A DNA stretch of 64,000 bases, from NCBI RefSeq assembly GCF_003858635.1, contig NZ_RQJO01000015.1, positions 558,001 through 622,000 on the forward strand. Reading direction: 5' to 3'. Below the pieces are notes generated by a model. The model searched no databases, was not told the origin of the DNA, and saw nothing but the letters and a program-made list of their open reading frames with translations. Of the stretch, positions 24,344 through 33,685 are shown in pieces. The translations under genes and the position numbers were made by a program. Origin of the DNA: Larkinella rosea. GTDB taxonomy: Bacteria; Bacteroidota; Bacteroidia; Cytophagales; Spirosomataceae. The stretch's first letter is position 1; each line of letters opens with the position of its first letter.

Positions 24344-25870
24344 TTAGGAAAGGGTGGTCAGGCGGCCCAGAATATCATCCAGGTACTCCCGACTGTTGCT
24401 CAGCCGTGGCACTTTATGCTGACCGCCGAGCTTGCCCCGGGTTTTCATCCAGTCATAAAAAGTCCCCCGCGGAACCGCATGAACAATGGGCGCATGTAAC
24501 ACCATATCGTTGTACCGCTTGGCGTCGTAGTCGGAATTGACCTGCCGAAGCGTTTGGTCAAGAACGTGGCAAAAAACGTCGAAATTGTTCGGTTCGCTCG
24601 AAAACTCGATCACCCATTCGTGCCGACCGTGGGTGCCGCTACTCATGTAAACCGGTCCGGCGGTATAGTCACTCACCGTGGCGCCAGTGGCCGCACAGGC
24701 CCGCGTAATGGCGGTTTCGGCGTTTTCAATGATGACTTCCTCCCCGAACGCATTGATAAAATGCTTGGTTCGTCCGCTGACTTTCAGCCGGAACGGATGG
24801 CGCGACGTAAACCGGACGGTATCGCCGACGCGGTAGCGCCAGAGGCCGCCGTTGGTCGAAATCACCAGTGCGTAATTTTTATTCAGCTCGACTTCTTCAA
24901 TGGTCAGGGCTTTCGGAAAAAGTTTATCGGCTTCTTCCATCGGCACAAACTCATAAAAAATACCGTAATCCAGCATGATCAGCATTTCGCCAACCCGCTT
25001 TAGATCGTCCTGAATGGCAAAAAAGCCTTCCGACGCATTGTAAATTTCAAGATACCGAATCTCGTTGGATGGAAACACTTCGTTGGCAAACAATTCACGG
25101 TACGGCTGGAAAGCGACAGCTCCGTGGATGAACACCTCGAAATTCGGCCAGACTTCCAGAATATTCTGTTTACCGGTTAAGGCCAGGACTCTTTCCAGCA
25201 AAACCAGCGCCCAGGTCGGGACCCCCAGAATACTCGTGACGTTTTCGCGGGCCGTGATTTCGGCCATCCGGTCGATCTTCTCTTCCCAGCGATCCATCAG
25301 CGCCACCTCGATCTGGGGCGTCCGGATGTATTGGGCCCAGGGTGGCAGGTTTTTCATGACGACGGCCGAAACGTCGCCCGCGTAACCGTGTTGGCCGTAT
25401 GGATTTTCGTGTAAGCTACCGCCGATCGACAGTCCTTTGCCTTCAAAGGCTTTGCTTTCGGGATTGTTGGCGACGTAGAGCGCCATCATGTCCTTGCCAC
25501 CTCTGAAATGGCTCTCATCGAGCGATTCCTGCGAAACCGGGATGAATTTGCTACGGGCGTTGGTCGTTCCCGATGATTTGGAAAACCAGTGAATGCGGGA
25601 GGGCCAGAGCAGTTTCTGTTCCCCGCGCATGGTCCGCTCGATGTACGGAAAAAGATCTTCATAGGACGAAACCGGTACGCGTTCCTGAAAATCCCGGACG
25701 GTTCGAATGGAATCGTACTGGTGTTTCTTGCCCCATTCGGTGTGTCGCCCCTTGCTGATGAGCTGACGAAAAACCGCCTGCTGTACTTCGCCGGGGCGCG
25801 CCATCATCGCTTCAATGCGTGGCACACGCCGGAGCAGCAGCCATTTCAAGGTCGTATTCAGCAGGGTCAT
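24344..25870 (-). CDS. GH3-family acyl-adenylate protein
   Basis: 508 residues resembling the GH3 family, named from plant auxin-responsive enzymes that adenylate carboxylic acids and couple them to amino acids. The ATP-binding motif SSGTTNARSKFIP sits near residue 95, and TNGGLWRYRVGDTVRF with GRTKHFINAFGEEVI are typical of the C-terminal half. The ANL-like fold is covered end to end. Bacterial GH3 proteins are common in Bacteroidota but their substrates are undefined. Cytoplasmic; no leader. Confidence 0.88.
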   Translation of the reverse strand: MTLLNTTLKWLLLRRVPRIEAMMARPGEVQQAVFRQLISKGRHTEWGKKHQYDSIRTVRDFQERVPVSSYEDLFPYIERTMRGEQKLLWPSRIHWFSKSSGTTNARSKFIPVSQESLDESHFRGGKDMMALYVANNPESKAFEGKGLSIGGSLHENPYGQHGYAGDVSAVVMKNLPPWAQYIRTPQIEVALMDRWEEKIDRMAEITARENVTSILGVPTWALVLLERVLALTGKQNILEVWPNFEVFIHGAVAFQPYRELFANEVFPSNEIRYLEIYNASEGFFAIQDDLKRVGEMLIMLDYGIFYEFVPMEEADKLFPKALTIEEVELNKNYALVISTNGGLWRYRVGDTVRFTSRHPFRLKVSGRTKHFINAFGEEVIIENAETAITRACAATGATVSDYTAGPVYMSSGTHGRHEWVIEFSSEPNNFDVFCHVLDQTLRQVNSDYDAKRYNDMVLHAPIVHAVPRGTFYDWMKTRGKLGGQHKVPRLSNSREYLDDILGRLTTLS

Positions 25871-26064
25871 ACGCGGAGCGGTAATTCGGAAGTAAACTTA
25901 CTAAAAATGTTGTACTTAGTAGAACTTAGCTTCATAACCTGATTTGGCGGTTTATTGTTCTTTTGAGCTTACATTCGTTAAAACCAGAAGTTACGGTACT
26001 TTTTTTGGTATAAAAGAGAGAATAAATTTCCTTTGTAACAGACGCCGATTCCTATTCCCCTCGT

Positions 26065-28500
26065 ATGAACATCGCAAAAGCCCTTTTTTGTCTGCTTATT
26101 TCGATCAGTTTGACAGTTGCATTCAATCAGCAGTGGGGGACGGTTCCGGCATTCGGCCGATTGCTGAGTCCGTTTGAAGGTTTTTGGCAAAATGCCGAAG
26201 CCGCTGATGCAGCATCCGAAGAAAAATCATCGGTGAAAGGCACACGGGAGGAAGTCACGGTTTTATACGACGACCTGCACGTTCCGCACGTTTTTGCCAA
26301 AAATGACTACGACGCCTATTTTGCGCAGGGCTACATCACCGCCCGCGACCGGCTGTGGCAGATGGAGTTCCAAACCCACGCGGCTGCCGGGCGAATCTCG
26401 GAGCTGATCGGCGACCGCGCTTTGGAACTCGACCGCTACAACCGGCGGCTGGGCATGACCTACGGAGCCGAAAAATCGCTGGAAGGGATGTCGCAGAACC
26501 CGGTTTCGAAATCGGTACTGGAGGCTTATTCCGCCGGAATTAATTCGTACATCGATCAGTTAAAACCGGCCACGTATCCCATCGAATACAAACTGCTGGG
26601 GTATGCGCCCGAACCGTGGACGCCGATTAAAGTCGCGTTTCTCCTCAAACAAATGACGCAGACGCTGGCCGCCGGGGCCGATGATCTGATGATGACCAAC
26701 GTTCGGCGGCACCTGGGCCCGGCTCTGACGGCCAATTTATTTCCGGATTATCCTTTTAAAGAAGATCCGATTATTCCGGCCGGGACGAAGTGGGATTTTA
26801 CACCGCTTAAAGTACCGACTCCGCCTACAAATTCTGAAACTGACAGTAGCGTTGCGCTAAACTGGCAGCCCCACGATCCGGCTATTGGCAGTAATAACTG
26901 GGCCGTTGGCGGGCAGAAAACCGCCAACGGTTATCCGATTCTGGCGAATGATCCGCACCTGAATTTGAGCTTACCGTCGATCTGGTATCAGATTCAGCTG
27001 GTAACACCTACGATGAATGTGTATGGGGTATCGCTTCCTGGTGCGCCGGGTGTCATTATCGGTTTCAATAAGGATGTGGCCTGGGGAGTTACCAATGTCG
27101 GTGCCGATGTGCTGGATTTCTACAAAATTCGGTTCCGCGATAACCGGCGGCTGGAATACTGGCACGATGGCAAATGGAAACCGGTTCGTCGGCGCGTGGA
27201 AATTATTAAAGTGAAAGGAAAACCGGCGCTTTCCGACACTGTATTATATACGCACCACGGCCCGGTTATTTATTTGCCCGACGAAAAACCATTTCGGAAC
27301 AATATTCCCACTGGCTACGCGGTTCGCTGGATTGCGCACGAAGCCGACAATGGCATACAGACATTTTATCTGTTGAATCGGGCTAAAACCTACGATGATT
27401 ACGTCAGGGCGCTGTCGTATTATTCGGCTCCGGCCCAGAATTTCGTGTTCGCTAATGCCGCCAAAGACATTGCCATTTCGCCCAATGGGCGGTTTCCGCT
27501 GAAATGGCACGATCAGGGCAAGTTTTTGCTGGATGGCACCCATCCCGCCAACGACTGGCAGGGCTGGATTCCGGCGGCCCAAAACCCGCGCGTGAAAAAC
27601 CCGCCGAGGGGATTTGTCAGTTCGGCCAATCAATCGTCGACCGACCCGACCTATCCGTATTACATCAATTGGGAGTTTGAAACCACCGACCGGGGCATGC
27701 GGATCAACAACCGGCTTTCGGGCATGCAGAAGGTAACGATAGACAGTATGCGTCGGCTCCAGAACGATGTTTTTAACCATCAGGCATCGAAATTTCTGCC
27801 GGTTTTGCTACCGCGCGTTCAGGAAACCGGTTTGACGGAGCAACAGAAACAGGCGTTAAAAACCGTGCAGCAATGGAATTACCAGCAGGACACAGCGTCG
27901 ATTGCCGGAACGATTTTTATGGACTGGATCAGCCGCCTGGAACACGACATCTGGGCCGACGATTTCCCGGAAAAAGACGACCAGCCCATGCGATTTCCGA
28001 ATTCCGACCGAACCCTGCAACTCGTCACCGAAGAACCCAACGCCCGCTGGTTCGACAACGTCACGACGAAAAACCGCACGGAAACCATCGGAGAAATCGT
28101 CACCGTCAGTTTTCAGGCGACCGTCGATTCGCTGGCCAAACGGCACGGCGCGCTGGGTAAAACCTGGGCGTGGGCGGATCACAAAGGTACCGGCATCCGA
28201 CATTTGATTCCGGGCCTGGATGCGTTCAGTGCGCTGAATGTGCAGATTGGCGGTGGTCCGAGAATCGTCAATGCGGCTGGTCGTAGGGCGGGCCCCTCGT
28301 GGCGGATGGTGGTGCAAACCGGTCCGGAGGTGAGCGCCTTTGGCGTTTTTCCCGGTGGCCAATCCGGCAATCCCGGCAGTCCGTATTACCTGAATATGCT
28401 CGAAACCTGGCGAAAAGGTGACTTGTACGAATTGCTTTATCTGAAGTCGGTAACCGAAAAAAATCCGCGAATCAAATCCATTCTGACCTTAAGCCATTGA
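26065..28500 (+). CDS. Penicillin acylase-family Ntn-hydrolase
   Basis: 811 residues. An N-terminal hydrophobic leader (about 1-22) suggests export. The alpha region has VLYDDLHVPHVFAKNDYDAYFAQGY. After a spacer comes GSNNWAVGG, in which S276 is the predicted nucleophile exposed when the proenzyme cleaves itself. The beta chain continues with NDPHLNLSLPSIWYQ and PGVIIGFNKDVAWG, and near the C-terminus PGGQSGNPGSPYY, all diagnostic. The family cleaves amides of beta-lactams, acyl-homoserine lactones or lipid amides; which one cannot be told. The gene downstream overlaps its stop codon. Confidence 0.92.
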   Translation: MNIAKALFCLLISISLTVAFNQQWGTVPAFGRLLSPFEGFWQNAEAADAASEEKSSVKGTREEVTVLYDDLHVPHVFAKNDYDAYFAQGYITARDRLWQMEFQTHAAAGRISELIGDRALELDRYNRRLGMTYGAEKSLEGMSQNPVSKSVLEAYSAGINSYIDQLKPATYPIEYKLLGYAPEPWTPIKVAFLLKQMTQTLAAGADDLMMTNVRRHLGPALTANLFPDYPFKEDPIIPAGTKWDFTPLKVPTPPTNSETDSSVALNWQPHDPAIGSNNWAVGGQKTANGYPILANDPHLNLSLPSIWYQIQLVTPTMNVYGVSLPGAPGVIIGFNKDVAWGVTNVGADVLDFYKIRFRDNRRLEYWHDGKWKPVRRRVEIIKVKGKPALSDTVLYTHHGPVIYLPDEKPFRNNIPTGYAVRWIAHEADNGIQTFYLLNRAKTYDDYVRALSYYSAPAQNFVFANAAKDIAISPNGRFPLKWHDQGKFLLDGTHPANDWQGWIPAAQNPRVKNPPRGFVSSANQSSTDPTYPYYINWEFETTDRGMRINNRLSGMQKVTIDSMRRLQNDVFNHQASKFLPVLLPRVQETGLTEQQKQALKTVQQWNYQQDTASIAGTIFMDWISRLEHDIWADDFPEKDDQPMRFPNSDRTLQLVTEEPNARWFDNVTTKNRTETIGEIVTVSFQATVDSLAKRHGALGKTWAWADHKGTGIRHLIPGLDAFSALNVQIGGGPRIVNAAGRRAGPSWRMVVQTGPEVSAFGVFPGGQSGNPGSPYYLNMLETWRKGDLYELLYLKSVTEKNPRIKSILTLSH

Positions 28501-28505
28501 AAACC

Positions 28506-28853
28506 ATGCTGCCTTTTTTAGTGATTGCTGTATTGAGCGCGGTCGCGCAGCTCTTTTTGCCGTGGTGGAGCATCGCCGTGGTGACGTTTGGCGTCTGTTT
28601 CTGGCGAAGCCGAACTGGCTGGCGGGCATTTGGCAACGGTTTTTCAGGGATTGCGGTGGTCTGGTTTGTCTACGCCCTGCTTATTCACGTGCAAACCGAC
28701 GGGATTCTGACCGGCCGGATGGCGGATTTGCTTTTCAAGACTAAAATGCCCGTTCTCTTACTTCTGGTTACACCCCTGATGGGCGGTTTGGTGGGCGGTT
28801 TTGCCGGATTGGCGGGGCGGCAGGTCCGGGCGGTTTTTGCCGCAAAACCGTAG
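28506..28853 (+). CDS. Small integral membrane protein
   Basis: About 115 residues with four hydrophobic stretches (from ATG at 28506: about 1-18, 20-33, 40-62, 78-100) and a Gly-rich segment near the end (GGLVGGFAGLAG). No named family recognised. A TTG at 28497 overlapping the preceding TGA would add three residues. Tight coupling to the penicillin acylase gene suggests co-translation, but a functional link is inference. Confidence 0.6.
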   Translation: MLPFLVIAVLSAVAQLFLPWWSIAVVTFGVCFWRSRTGWRAFGNGFSGIAVVWFVYALLIHVQTDGILTGRMADLLFKTKMPVLLLLVTPLMGGLVGGFAGLAGRQVRAVFAAKP

Positions 28854-28880
28854 GCAACCTTTCACGAACCTGTATTCTAA

Positions 28881-28910
28881 TTGCTGCATAACTTGTAAAT
28901 CGTACCTTTG
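28881..28910 (+). promoter_or_regulatory. Promoter of the third OmpH-like gene
   Basis: TTG (28881-28883), exactly 19 bases and TACCTTTG (28903-28910), a full consensus match, 33 bases before the GTG start. Confidence 0.7.
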
Positions 28911-28943
28911 TAAAATCATTAATCCATTAATTAACTGTTTCTT

Positions 28944-29540
28944 GTGAAAAACGCATCTCTTGTTTTAAACGCCGTACTGGCGGCAGCCGTAGCCGTTTTG
29001 TATTACCTGCACTTTTCAGAAAATAAGACCACAGAACCTGTTTCTGCCACGTCAACCCCATCGGCGCCCGTTCGCAAGACGGTTTATGTCAATGTCGATT
29101 CGCTGCTGACGAATTACGAATATTTTAAAGACACCCGGAAAGTTCTGGAAAGCAAACGGTTTCAACTCGACAACGAACTGAACAACAAAGGACGTTCGCT
29201 GCAGAACGAAGTGGCTTTTTTCCAGCAACGCGCCCAAACGATGACGATGGAACAGGGACGGGCAACGGAAGCCGCTTTGCAAAAGAAACAGCAGGATCTG
29301 GTGGCCTACCGCGATCGGATCATTCAGCAATTGAGTCTGGAGGAGCAGAAAAAAAACGAAGAGCTGTACAACCAGATTTACGATTACCTGAAAAAAGTGA
29401 ACAAACAGAATCAGTATGATTTTGTGATGGGGTACTCAAGAGGGGGCGGAATTCTCTATGCGGATAACTCACTGGATGCGACCAAAACCATTATTGCTGG
29501 TTTGAACAAAGAATACCAGGAAAAACAGACCAAGAAATAA
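28944..29540 (+). CDS. OmpH/Skp-family protein (third copy)
   Basis: 198 residues. The start codon is GTG. An N-terminal hydrophobic segment (about 4-22) lacks a clear cleavage site, so the protein may be membrane-anchored rather than free. VYVNVDSLLTNYEYFKDT is the OmpH opening, then a long coiled coil (about 70-150), and the C-terminal YDFVMGYSRGGGILYADN motif typical of the family. Unlike the pair at the window start, it is monocistronic between its own promoter and a terminator. Confidence 0.85.
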   Translation: MKNASLVLNAVLAAAVAVLYYLHFSENKTTEPVSATSTPSAPVRKTVYVNVDSLLTNYEYFKDTRKVLESKRFQLDNELNNKGRSLQNEVAFFQQRAQTMTMEQGRATEAALQKKQQDLVAYRDRIIQQLSLEEQKKNEELYNQIYDYLKKVNKQNQYDFVMGYSRGGGILYADNSLDATKTIIAGLNKEYQEKQTKK

Positions 29541-29565
29541 CGCACTGATCCTTACTGGAATCAAG

Positions 29566-29597
29566 GCTCCACCGGGAAGACGGGTGGAGCTTTTTTT
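29566..29597 (+). terminator. Terminator after the third OmpH-like gene
   Basis: GCTCCACC (29566-29573) pairs with GGTGGAGC (29583-29590), followed by a run of seven T. Confidence 0.8.
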
Positions 29598-29739
29598 ATA
29601 CCGTTAAAAAAATAAAAAGGAATCAAACCGGTTTTTTAGAATGCCAACTGGAATACGGCATAAAATTTGTAAAGCCAAGGGTAAGATTGTATGTATTGAC
29701 AATCATTGCAATGATAAAGTCCGTTAGACTTTGAAATGG

Positions 29740-29963
29740 AAACGTGTGTGGTAACCCGTATATGTTATTCAATTCTTACTGACACATGATGTGTAAGAAT
29801 GAAAATATCCTGGGGAATGCCGGTGGGTACAGAAGGGTCTTGAGGCTGTGATTCGGCTGTACGCCTTACCGGTAAGGTTAAACACCGGCTTCACCAGGGA
29901 TTTAGTTGGATTGATAAAATTATCGATCATTTGGTACCCCGAAGGACACTTCGGGGTATTTTT
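29740..29963 (+). ncRNA. Candidate structured non-coding RNA upstream of smpB
   Basis: In the 550-base gap between the OmpH-like gene and smpB, a stretch shows dense nested pairing. There is a hairpin ATTCTTAC/GTAAGAAT (29772-29800). A multibranch domain is closed by ATCCTGG (29807-29813) with CCAGGGAT (29894-29901) and GCCGGTG (29819-29825) with CACCGGC (29883-29889). It encloses GTACAG/CTGTAC (29827-29832 with 29857-29862) and CCTTACCGGTAAGG (29864-29877). A perfect intrinsic terminator follows. A near-consensus TAGACTTTG precedes the assumed 5' end (about 29740, approximate). It is not tmRNA (no tRNA-like end or tag frame), RNase P RNA or SRP RNA by their signature sequences. 6S RNA is possible but unproven. 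Confidence 0.5.
29935..29963 (+). terminator. Terminator of the candidate RNA
   Basis: TACCCCGAAG (29935-29944) pairs perfectly with CTTCGGGGTA (29949-29958) over a 4-base loop, then TTTTTA. No protein-coding gene lies between it and the previous terminator. Confidence 0.85.
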
Positions 29964-29976
29964 ATTTACAAAAAGG

Positions 29977-29984
29977 TAATTTTG
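29977..29984 (+). promoter_or_regulatory. Candidate -7 element of smpB
   Basis: TAATTTTG matches TAnnTTTG; the upstream position falls in the T-tract of the preceding terminator rather than a clear TTG. The rest of the gap to 30090 shows nothing else I can support. Confidence 0.3.
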
Positions 29985-30090
29985 GACTAAAATTTAAAAG
30001 CAGATCGTTCATTCATTGGTCAGCGGCCAATTATCCATTCGGTAGATGAGTAAACCGCTTACTGATCGTGCGACACACCATTAAATAATC

Positions 30091-30552
30091 ATGTCTGATA
30101 AAACACTCGCTAAACACATTGAAATCCGGAATCGCCGGGCTTCGTTCGAATACTTCTTTCTGGAAACATTTATCGCCGGAATCATGCTGACGGGCACGGA
30201 AATCAAATCCGTGCGGCAGGGAAAAGTGAATCTGGGTGATGCGTATTGCCTGTTTCTGAACGAAGAATTATATGTCCGGCAAATGCACATTTCGCAGTAT
30301 ACGGAAGGAACGTACAACAACCACGAACCCCTCCGCGACCGGAAACTGCTGTTGCAAAAGAAAGAACTGAAACGCCTGGTCAATAAACTGACGGATCAGG
30401 GGTTGACCATCATTCCAACCCGGTTTTTTATCAACGACCGGGGGTTTGCCAAACTGGAAATTGCACTGGCCAAAGGGAAGAAGTTGTACGACAAACGGGA
30501 TACGATTAAAGACCGGGATATTTCGCGCGAAATGAGCCGGGAGCAGTTTTAG
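30091..30552 (+). CDS. smpB: SsrA-binding protein
   Basis: Binds tmRNA and brings it to stalled ribosomes for trans-translation. 153 residues: the N-terminal oligonucleotide-binding core (NRRASFEYFFLETFIAGIML, GTEIKSVRQGKVNLGDAYC), LLLQKKEL, and the basic C-terminal tail (KGKKLYDKRDTIKDRD) that inserts in the decoding centre. The tmRNA gene itself is not found in the window. Confidence 0.96.
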   Translation: MSDKTLAKHIEIRNRRASFEYFFLETFIAGIMLTGTEIKSVRQGKVNLGDAYCLFLNEELYVRQMHISQYTEGTYNNHEPLRDRKLLLQKKELKRLVNKLTDQGLTIIPTRFFINDRGFAKLEIALAKGKKLYDKRDTIKDRDISREMSREQF

Positions 30553-30683
30553 ACGCTATTTAGCTGGTTATCACGCCAATCGGAGGCTTTTAAAAAAATA
30601 CGTATGAATCAGTGGCGAACCTGTTATTTATAATGAAATATCATTAACTTGCTTGAAAAAATAAGGAGCCAGATACATTGTTT

Positions 30684-31196
30684 ATGGGTAGGAAAGTCCT
30701 GGTACTTAATCAAGACTATAGCGCATTAGGCATCTGTTCTGTACCGAAAGCGTTCTTGTTGGTCTACCTGAACAAAGCGGAACTGGTTGCCAAATCTCAG
30801 GGGTTTGTCCTGCGAACGGTCGACGACGAATACCCGTCTCCTACCGTCATCCGCCTTCACCGCTACATTCACCTGCCCTACAAAGGCGTCATGCTCAATC
30901 GTCAGAATATCTTCAAACGGGATGGAAACCGCTGCCAGTATTGCGGCAAACACGAAGACCTGACACTCGACCACGTAATGCCCAAATCGCGGGGTGGCAA
31001 AACCAACTGGGATAATCTCATTACGGCCTGTAAACGCTGCAATTCCCAAAAAGGCGACCTGACGCCCGAGGAAGCCGGAATGAAACTCTATCAAAGGCCC
31101 TTTAAACCTTCTTTTCTCGTATTCCTGCGCGATTTTTCCGGTTCGGTCGAAGAAACGTGGATGCCTTTTCTGGCGAAGCGTGAAAAAATGTACTGA
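30684..31196 (+). CDS. HNH endonuclease-domain protein
   Basis: 170 residues. The N-terminal 70 residues (MGRKVLVLNQDYSALGICSV) are typical of a short HNH protein conserved in Bacteroidota and Cyanobacteria. The HNH core carries zinc cysteines C84/C87 (CQYCG), LDHVMPKSRGG with the catalytic H97, N111 and a second cysteine pair C116/C119 (CKRCN). A nuclease is predicted; the DNA or RNA substrate is unknown. An in-frame TTG at 30678 adds two residues. GGAG lies about 17 bases before the ATG. Confidence 0.88.
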   Translation: MGRKVLVLNQDYSALGICSVPKAFLLVYLNKAELVAKSQGFVLRTVDDEYPSPTVIRLHRYIHLPYKGVMLNRQNIFKRDGNRCQYCGKHEDLTLDHVMPKSRGGKTNWDNLITACKRCNSQKGDLTPEEAGMKLYQRPFKPSFLVFLRDFSGSVEETWMPFLAKREKMY

Positions 31197-31277
31197 CCAA
31201 TCTCCGGTTATTGACACCTGTTTGACACAAAAAGACATTTTTTTGTGCGTAACTGGTATTTTTCCAGAAAATCTTCC

Positions 31278-31285
31278 TATTTTTG
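31278..31285 (+). promoter_or_regulatory. Candidate -7 element of rpsA
   Basis: TATTTTTG matches TAnnTTTG about 95 bases before the start; the upstream TTG is not at the usual spacing. Confidence 0.35.
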
Positions 31286-31379
31286 CACCTCATTTTTGGG
31301 GCAGTGTCTCCTCGATCAACTAAAAGTCAGCCAGGAAGGCCCGGGGGCTGATGTATAAATGGGCTACAACCAAACTTTT

Positions 31380-33167
31380 ATGAGCAAAACGCAAACACTG
31401 CCTGATTTTGATTGGGATAAGGCAGACAACCGGGGTTTTGGCAGCGGCTATTCGACAGAAGAACGTAATCGTCTGTCTGAGCTGTACGATAACACCCTGG
31501 CGCAAGTAAATGAGAAAGAAGTAGTGATCGGAACCGTTGTCGGTATTACCGACCGGGAAGTTATTCTAAACATTGGTTTCAAATCGGATGGTCTGGTTCC
31601 GGCGTCGGAATTCCGCGATCTGCCCGATATGAAAATCGGTGACGAAGTAGAAGTTTACGTAGAAAATCAGGAAGACCCCAACGGTCAACTGGTGTTGTCG
31701 CGCAAGAAAGCGAAAGTCATCACCGCATGGCAGAAAATTCAGCGCGCACTGGACGAAGATTTGGTGATCGAAGGCTTCGTAAAACGCCGGACCAAAGGTG
31801 GTCTGATTGTCGATATTTATAGCATTGAAGCTTTCTTGCCCGGTTCGCAGATCGACGTGAAGCCGATCCGTGACTTCGACGTGTTTGTCGGCAAGAAAAT
31901 GGAAGTGAAAGTGGTGAAAATCAATTACGCTAACGATAACGTAGTTGTTTCGCACAAAGTACTGATCGAGAAAGATCTCGAAGCACAGCGTCAGCAAATC
32001 CTGAACAACCTGCAAAAAGGTCAGGTGCTGGAAGGTGTGATCAAAAACATGACCAACTTCGGGGTGTTTATCGACCTCGGTGGTGTCGATGGTCTGCTGC
32101 ACATCACGGATATTTCGTGGGGCCGCATCAGCCATCCGTCGGAACTGTTGCACCTCGATCAGAAAGTCAACGTGGTTGTACTGGACTTCGACGAAGACAA
32201 AAAACGGATTTCATTGGGTATGAAGCAACTCCAGGCGCATCCGTGGGATTCGCTGCAGGAAGGCATGCAGATTGGCTCGAAGGTGAAAGGCCGGATTGTC
32301 AACGTGGCCGATTACGGCGCGTTCCTGGAAATCATGCCGGGTGTCGAAGGTCTGATCCACGTATCCGAAATGTCGTGGTCGCAACACCTGCGTAACCCAC
32401 AGGACTTCCTGAAAGTGGGCGACGAAGTGGAAGCCGTTGTGTTGACGCTGGATCGGAACGATCGCAAGATGTCACTCGGTATCAAGCAATTGACGGCTGA
32501 CCCCTGGTCACGTCCGGAGCTGGTGGAGAAATACGCCATCGGTACCAAACACAAAGGCGTGGTTCGGAACCTGACCAACTTCGGTTTGTTCCTCGAACTG
32601 GAAGAAGGCATCGACGGTCTGGTACACGTATCGGATCTGTCCTGGACGAAGAAAATCAAACATCCGTCCGACTTCATTAAAGTAGGGGAGGAACTGGAAG
32701 TAATCGTTCTGGAACTCGACGTTGAAAACCGTCGTCTGGCGCTGGGTCACAAACAACTGGAAGAAAATCCGTGGGATACGTTCGAAACCGTATTCACACC
32801 GGGCTCCGTTCACCGTTGTACGATCCTGTCGAAAAACGATAAAGTGGCAACGCTGGAATTGCCGTACGGCATCGAAGGTTTTGCGGCTCTGAAAAACCTG
32901 CAGAAAGAAGACGGTTCATGGGCGGATGTTGGCGAAACGGTCGACTTCAAAGTCATTGAATTCTCGAAGGACGAAAAACGCATTATGCTGTCACACTCGA
33001 AAACGTGGCAGGAAAAAGGCGAAGATCGGAAACCGGAGAAGAGAGCGGCTACGGTTGCCAAAACGCCGACTTCCAGCAAAGAACCTGAGCGTGCAACGCT
33101 GGGCGACCTCGATGCGCTGGCAGCATTGAAGGAACAAATGGAAGGCCGTTCGTCGAAAGGAGAATAA
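31380..33167 (+). CDS. rpsA: 30S ribosomal protein S1
   Basis: 595-residue S1, the mRNA-binding protein of the small subunit, with six S1/OB-fold repeats. GVIKNMTNFGVFIDLGGVDG and GRIVNVADYGAFLEIMPGVEG are typical repeats, each ending in VHVSDLSW-like strands. The start at 31380 (MSKTQTLPDFDWD) is the conserved N-terminus; the frame opens seven codons earlier. Because Bacteroidota mRNAs seldom use Shine-Dalgarno pairing, S1 is expected to be important for initiation here; that is established for the phylum in general terms. Confidence 0.96.
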   Translation: MSKTQTLPDFDWDKADNRGFGSGYSTEERNRLSELYDNTLAQVNEKEVVIGTVVGITDREVILNIGFKSDGLVPASEFRDLPDMKIGDEVEVYVENQEDPNGQLVLSRKKAKVITAWQKIQRALDEDLVIEGFVKRRTKGGLIVDIYSIEAFLPGSQIDVKPIRDFDVFVGKKMEVKVVKINYANDNVVVSHKVLIEKDLEAQRQQILNNLQKGQVLEGVIKNMTNFGVFIDLGGVDGLLHITDISWGRISHPSELLHLDQKVNVVVLDFDEDKKRISLGMKQLQAHPWDSLQEGMQIGSKVKGRIVNVADYGAFLEIMPGVEGLIHVSEMSWSQHLRNPQDFLKVGDEVEAVVLTLDRNDRKMSLGIKQLTADPWSRPELVEKYAIGTKHKGVVRNLTNFGLFLELEEGIDGLVHVSDLSWTKKIKHPSDFIKVGEELEVIVLELDVENRRLALGHKQLEENPWDTFETVFTPGSVHRCTILSKNDKVATLELPYGIEGFAALKNLQKEDGSWADVGETVDFKVIEFSKDEKRIMLSHSKTWQEKGEDRKPEKRAATVAKTPTSSKEPERATLGDLDALAALKEQMEGRSSKGE

Positions 33168-33319
33168 GTTAGATTTTTTTGAAATGCCGCGCGGACTGGA
33201 ATGAATATTGTAGTAAGTTTGCGGCAGAATAAGTAGTCGAGGAGTTAGGGAAGTTAAGGATTCGGGCACGGTTTTAAGTAAATCTCACCACCTCTTAATT
33301 TCCCTGATTCCGAAACCAG

Positions 33320-33390
33320 GGTCCTGTGGCCGAGTGGCTAGGCAGAGGTCTGCAAAACCTTTTACAGCGGTTCGAATCCGCTCGGGACCT
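33320..33390 (+). tRNA. tRNA-Cys (GCA)
   Basis: 71 bases. The acceptor GGTCCTG pairs with CGGGACC (one G-U); the anticodon loop contains GCA; the T loop is GTTCGAATC. No CCA is encoded. A TAAGTTTG -7-like sequence lies at 33214-33221. Confidence 0.92.
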
Positions 33391-33431
33391 CTTCCAAAGT
33401 ATCGATTTCCTATTCGTACTTTTTAAATACG

Positions 33432-33478
33432 AAATACCATCTGAAAAGCAGAAATGTCGATCAGATGGTATTTTTTTT
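33432..33478 (+). terminator. Terminator of tRNA-Cys
   Basis: AAATACCATCTG (33432-33443) pairs perfectly with CAGATGGTATTT (33462-33473), and the T run continues to 33478. Confidence 0.8.
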
Positions 33479-33591
33479 AGATTTAATTTTTGTTTGAAAT
33501 GAGTCCGGAACGATGAAAATAGTTCTGAAAAAGCCAGTTACTTAGACAAAGTATAAATAAAATCGTACCGCAAAATATCAAACCGCATATG

Positions 33592-33622
33592 TTTGATTAA
33601 AACCGTTCCTGTGCTACTTTTG
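33592..33622 (+). promoter_or_regulatory. Promoter of the act-cox operon
   Basis: TTTG (33592-33595), exactly 19 bases, then TACTTTTG (33615-33622), a perfect match to the Bacteroidota sigma-A consensus. The actA start is 63 bases downstream. It is the only strong promoter I found before the 17-kb gene run. Confidence 0.75.
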
Positions 33623-33685
33623 TGCGTTAATGGAAAATAATTAGTAGGTATGCATACTGATTTTATCGGTTTCTCATTGATTAAA

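Noticed and set aside
29740-29963. tmRNA, RNase P RNA or SRP RNA near smpB
   Set aside because: None of the signature sequences (tRNA-like 3' end and tag frame, GAGGAAAGTCCGGGC, GGNCAGGNCCGGAAGG) is present.
31359-31379. rpsA starting at 31359
   Set aside because: Seven extra residues (MGYNQTF) not part of the conserved S1 N-terminus; the ATG at 31380 gives the standard sequence.
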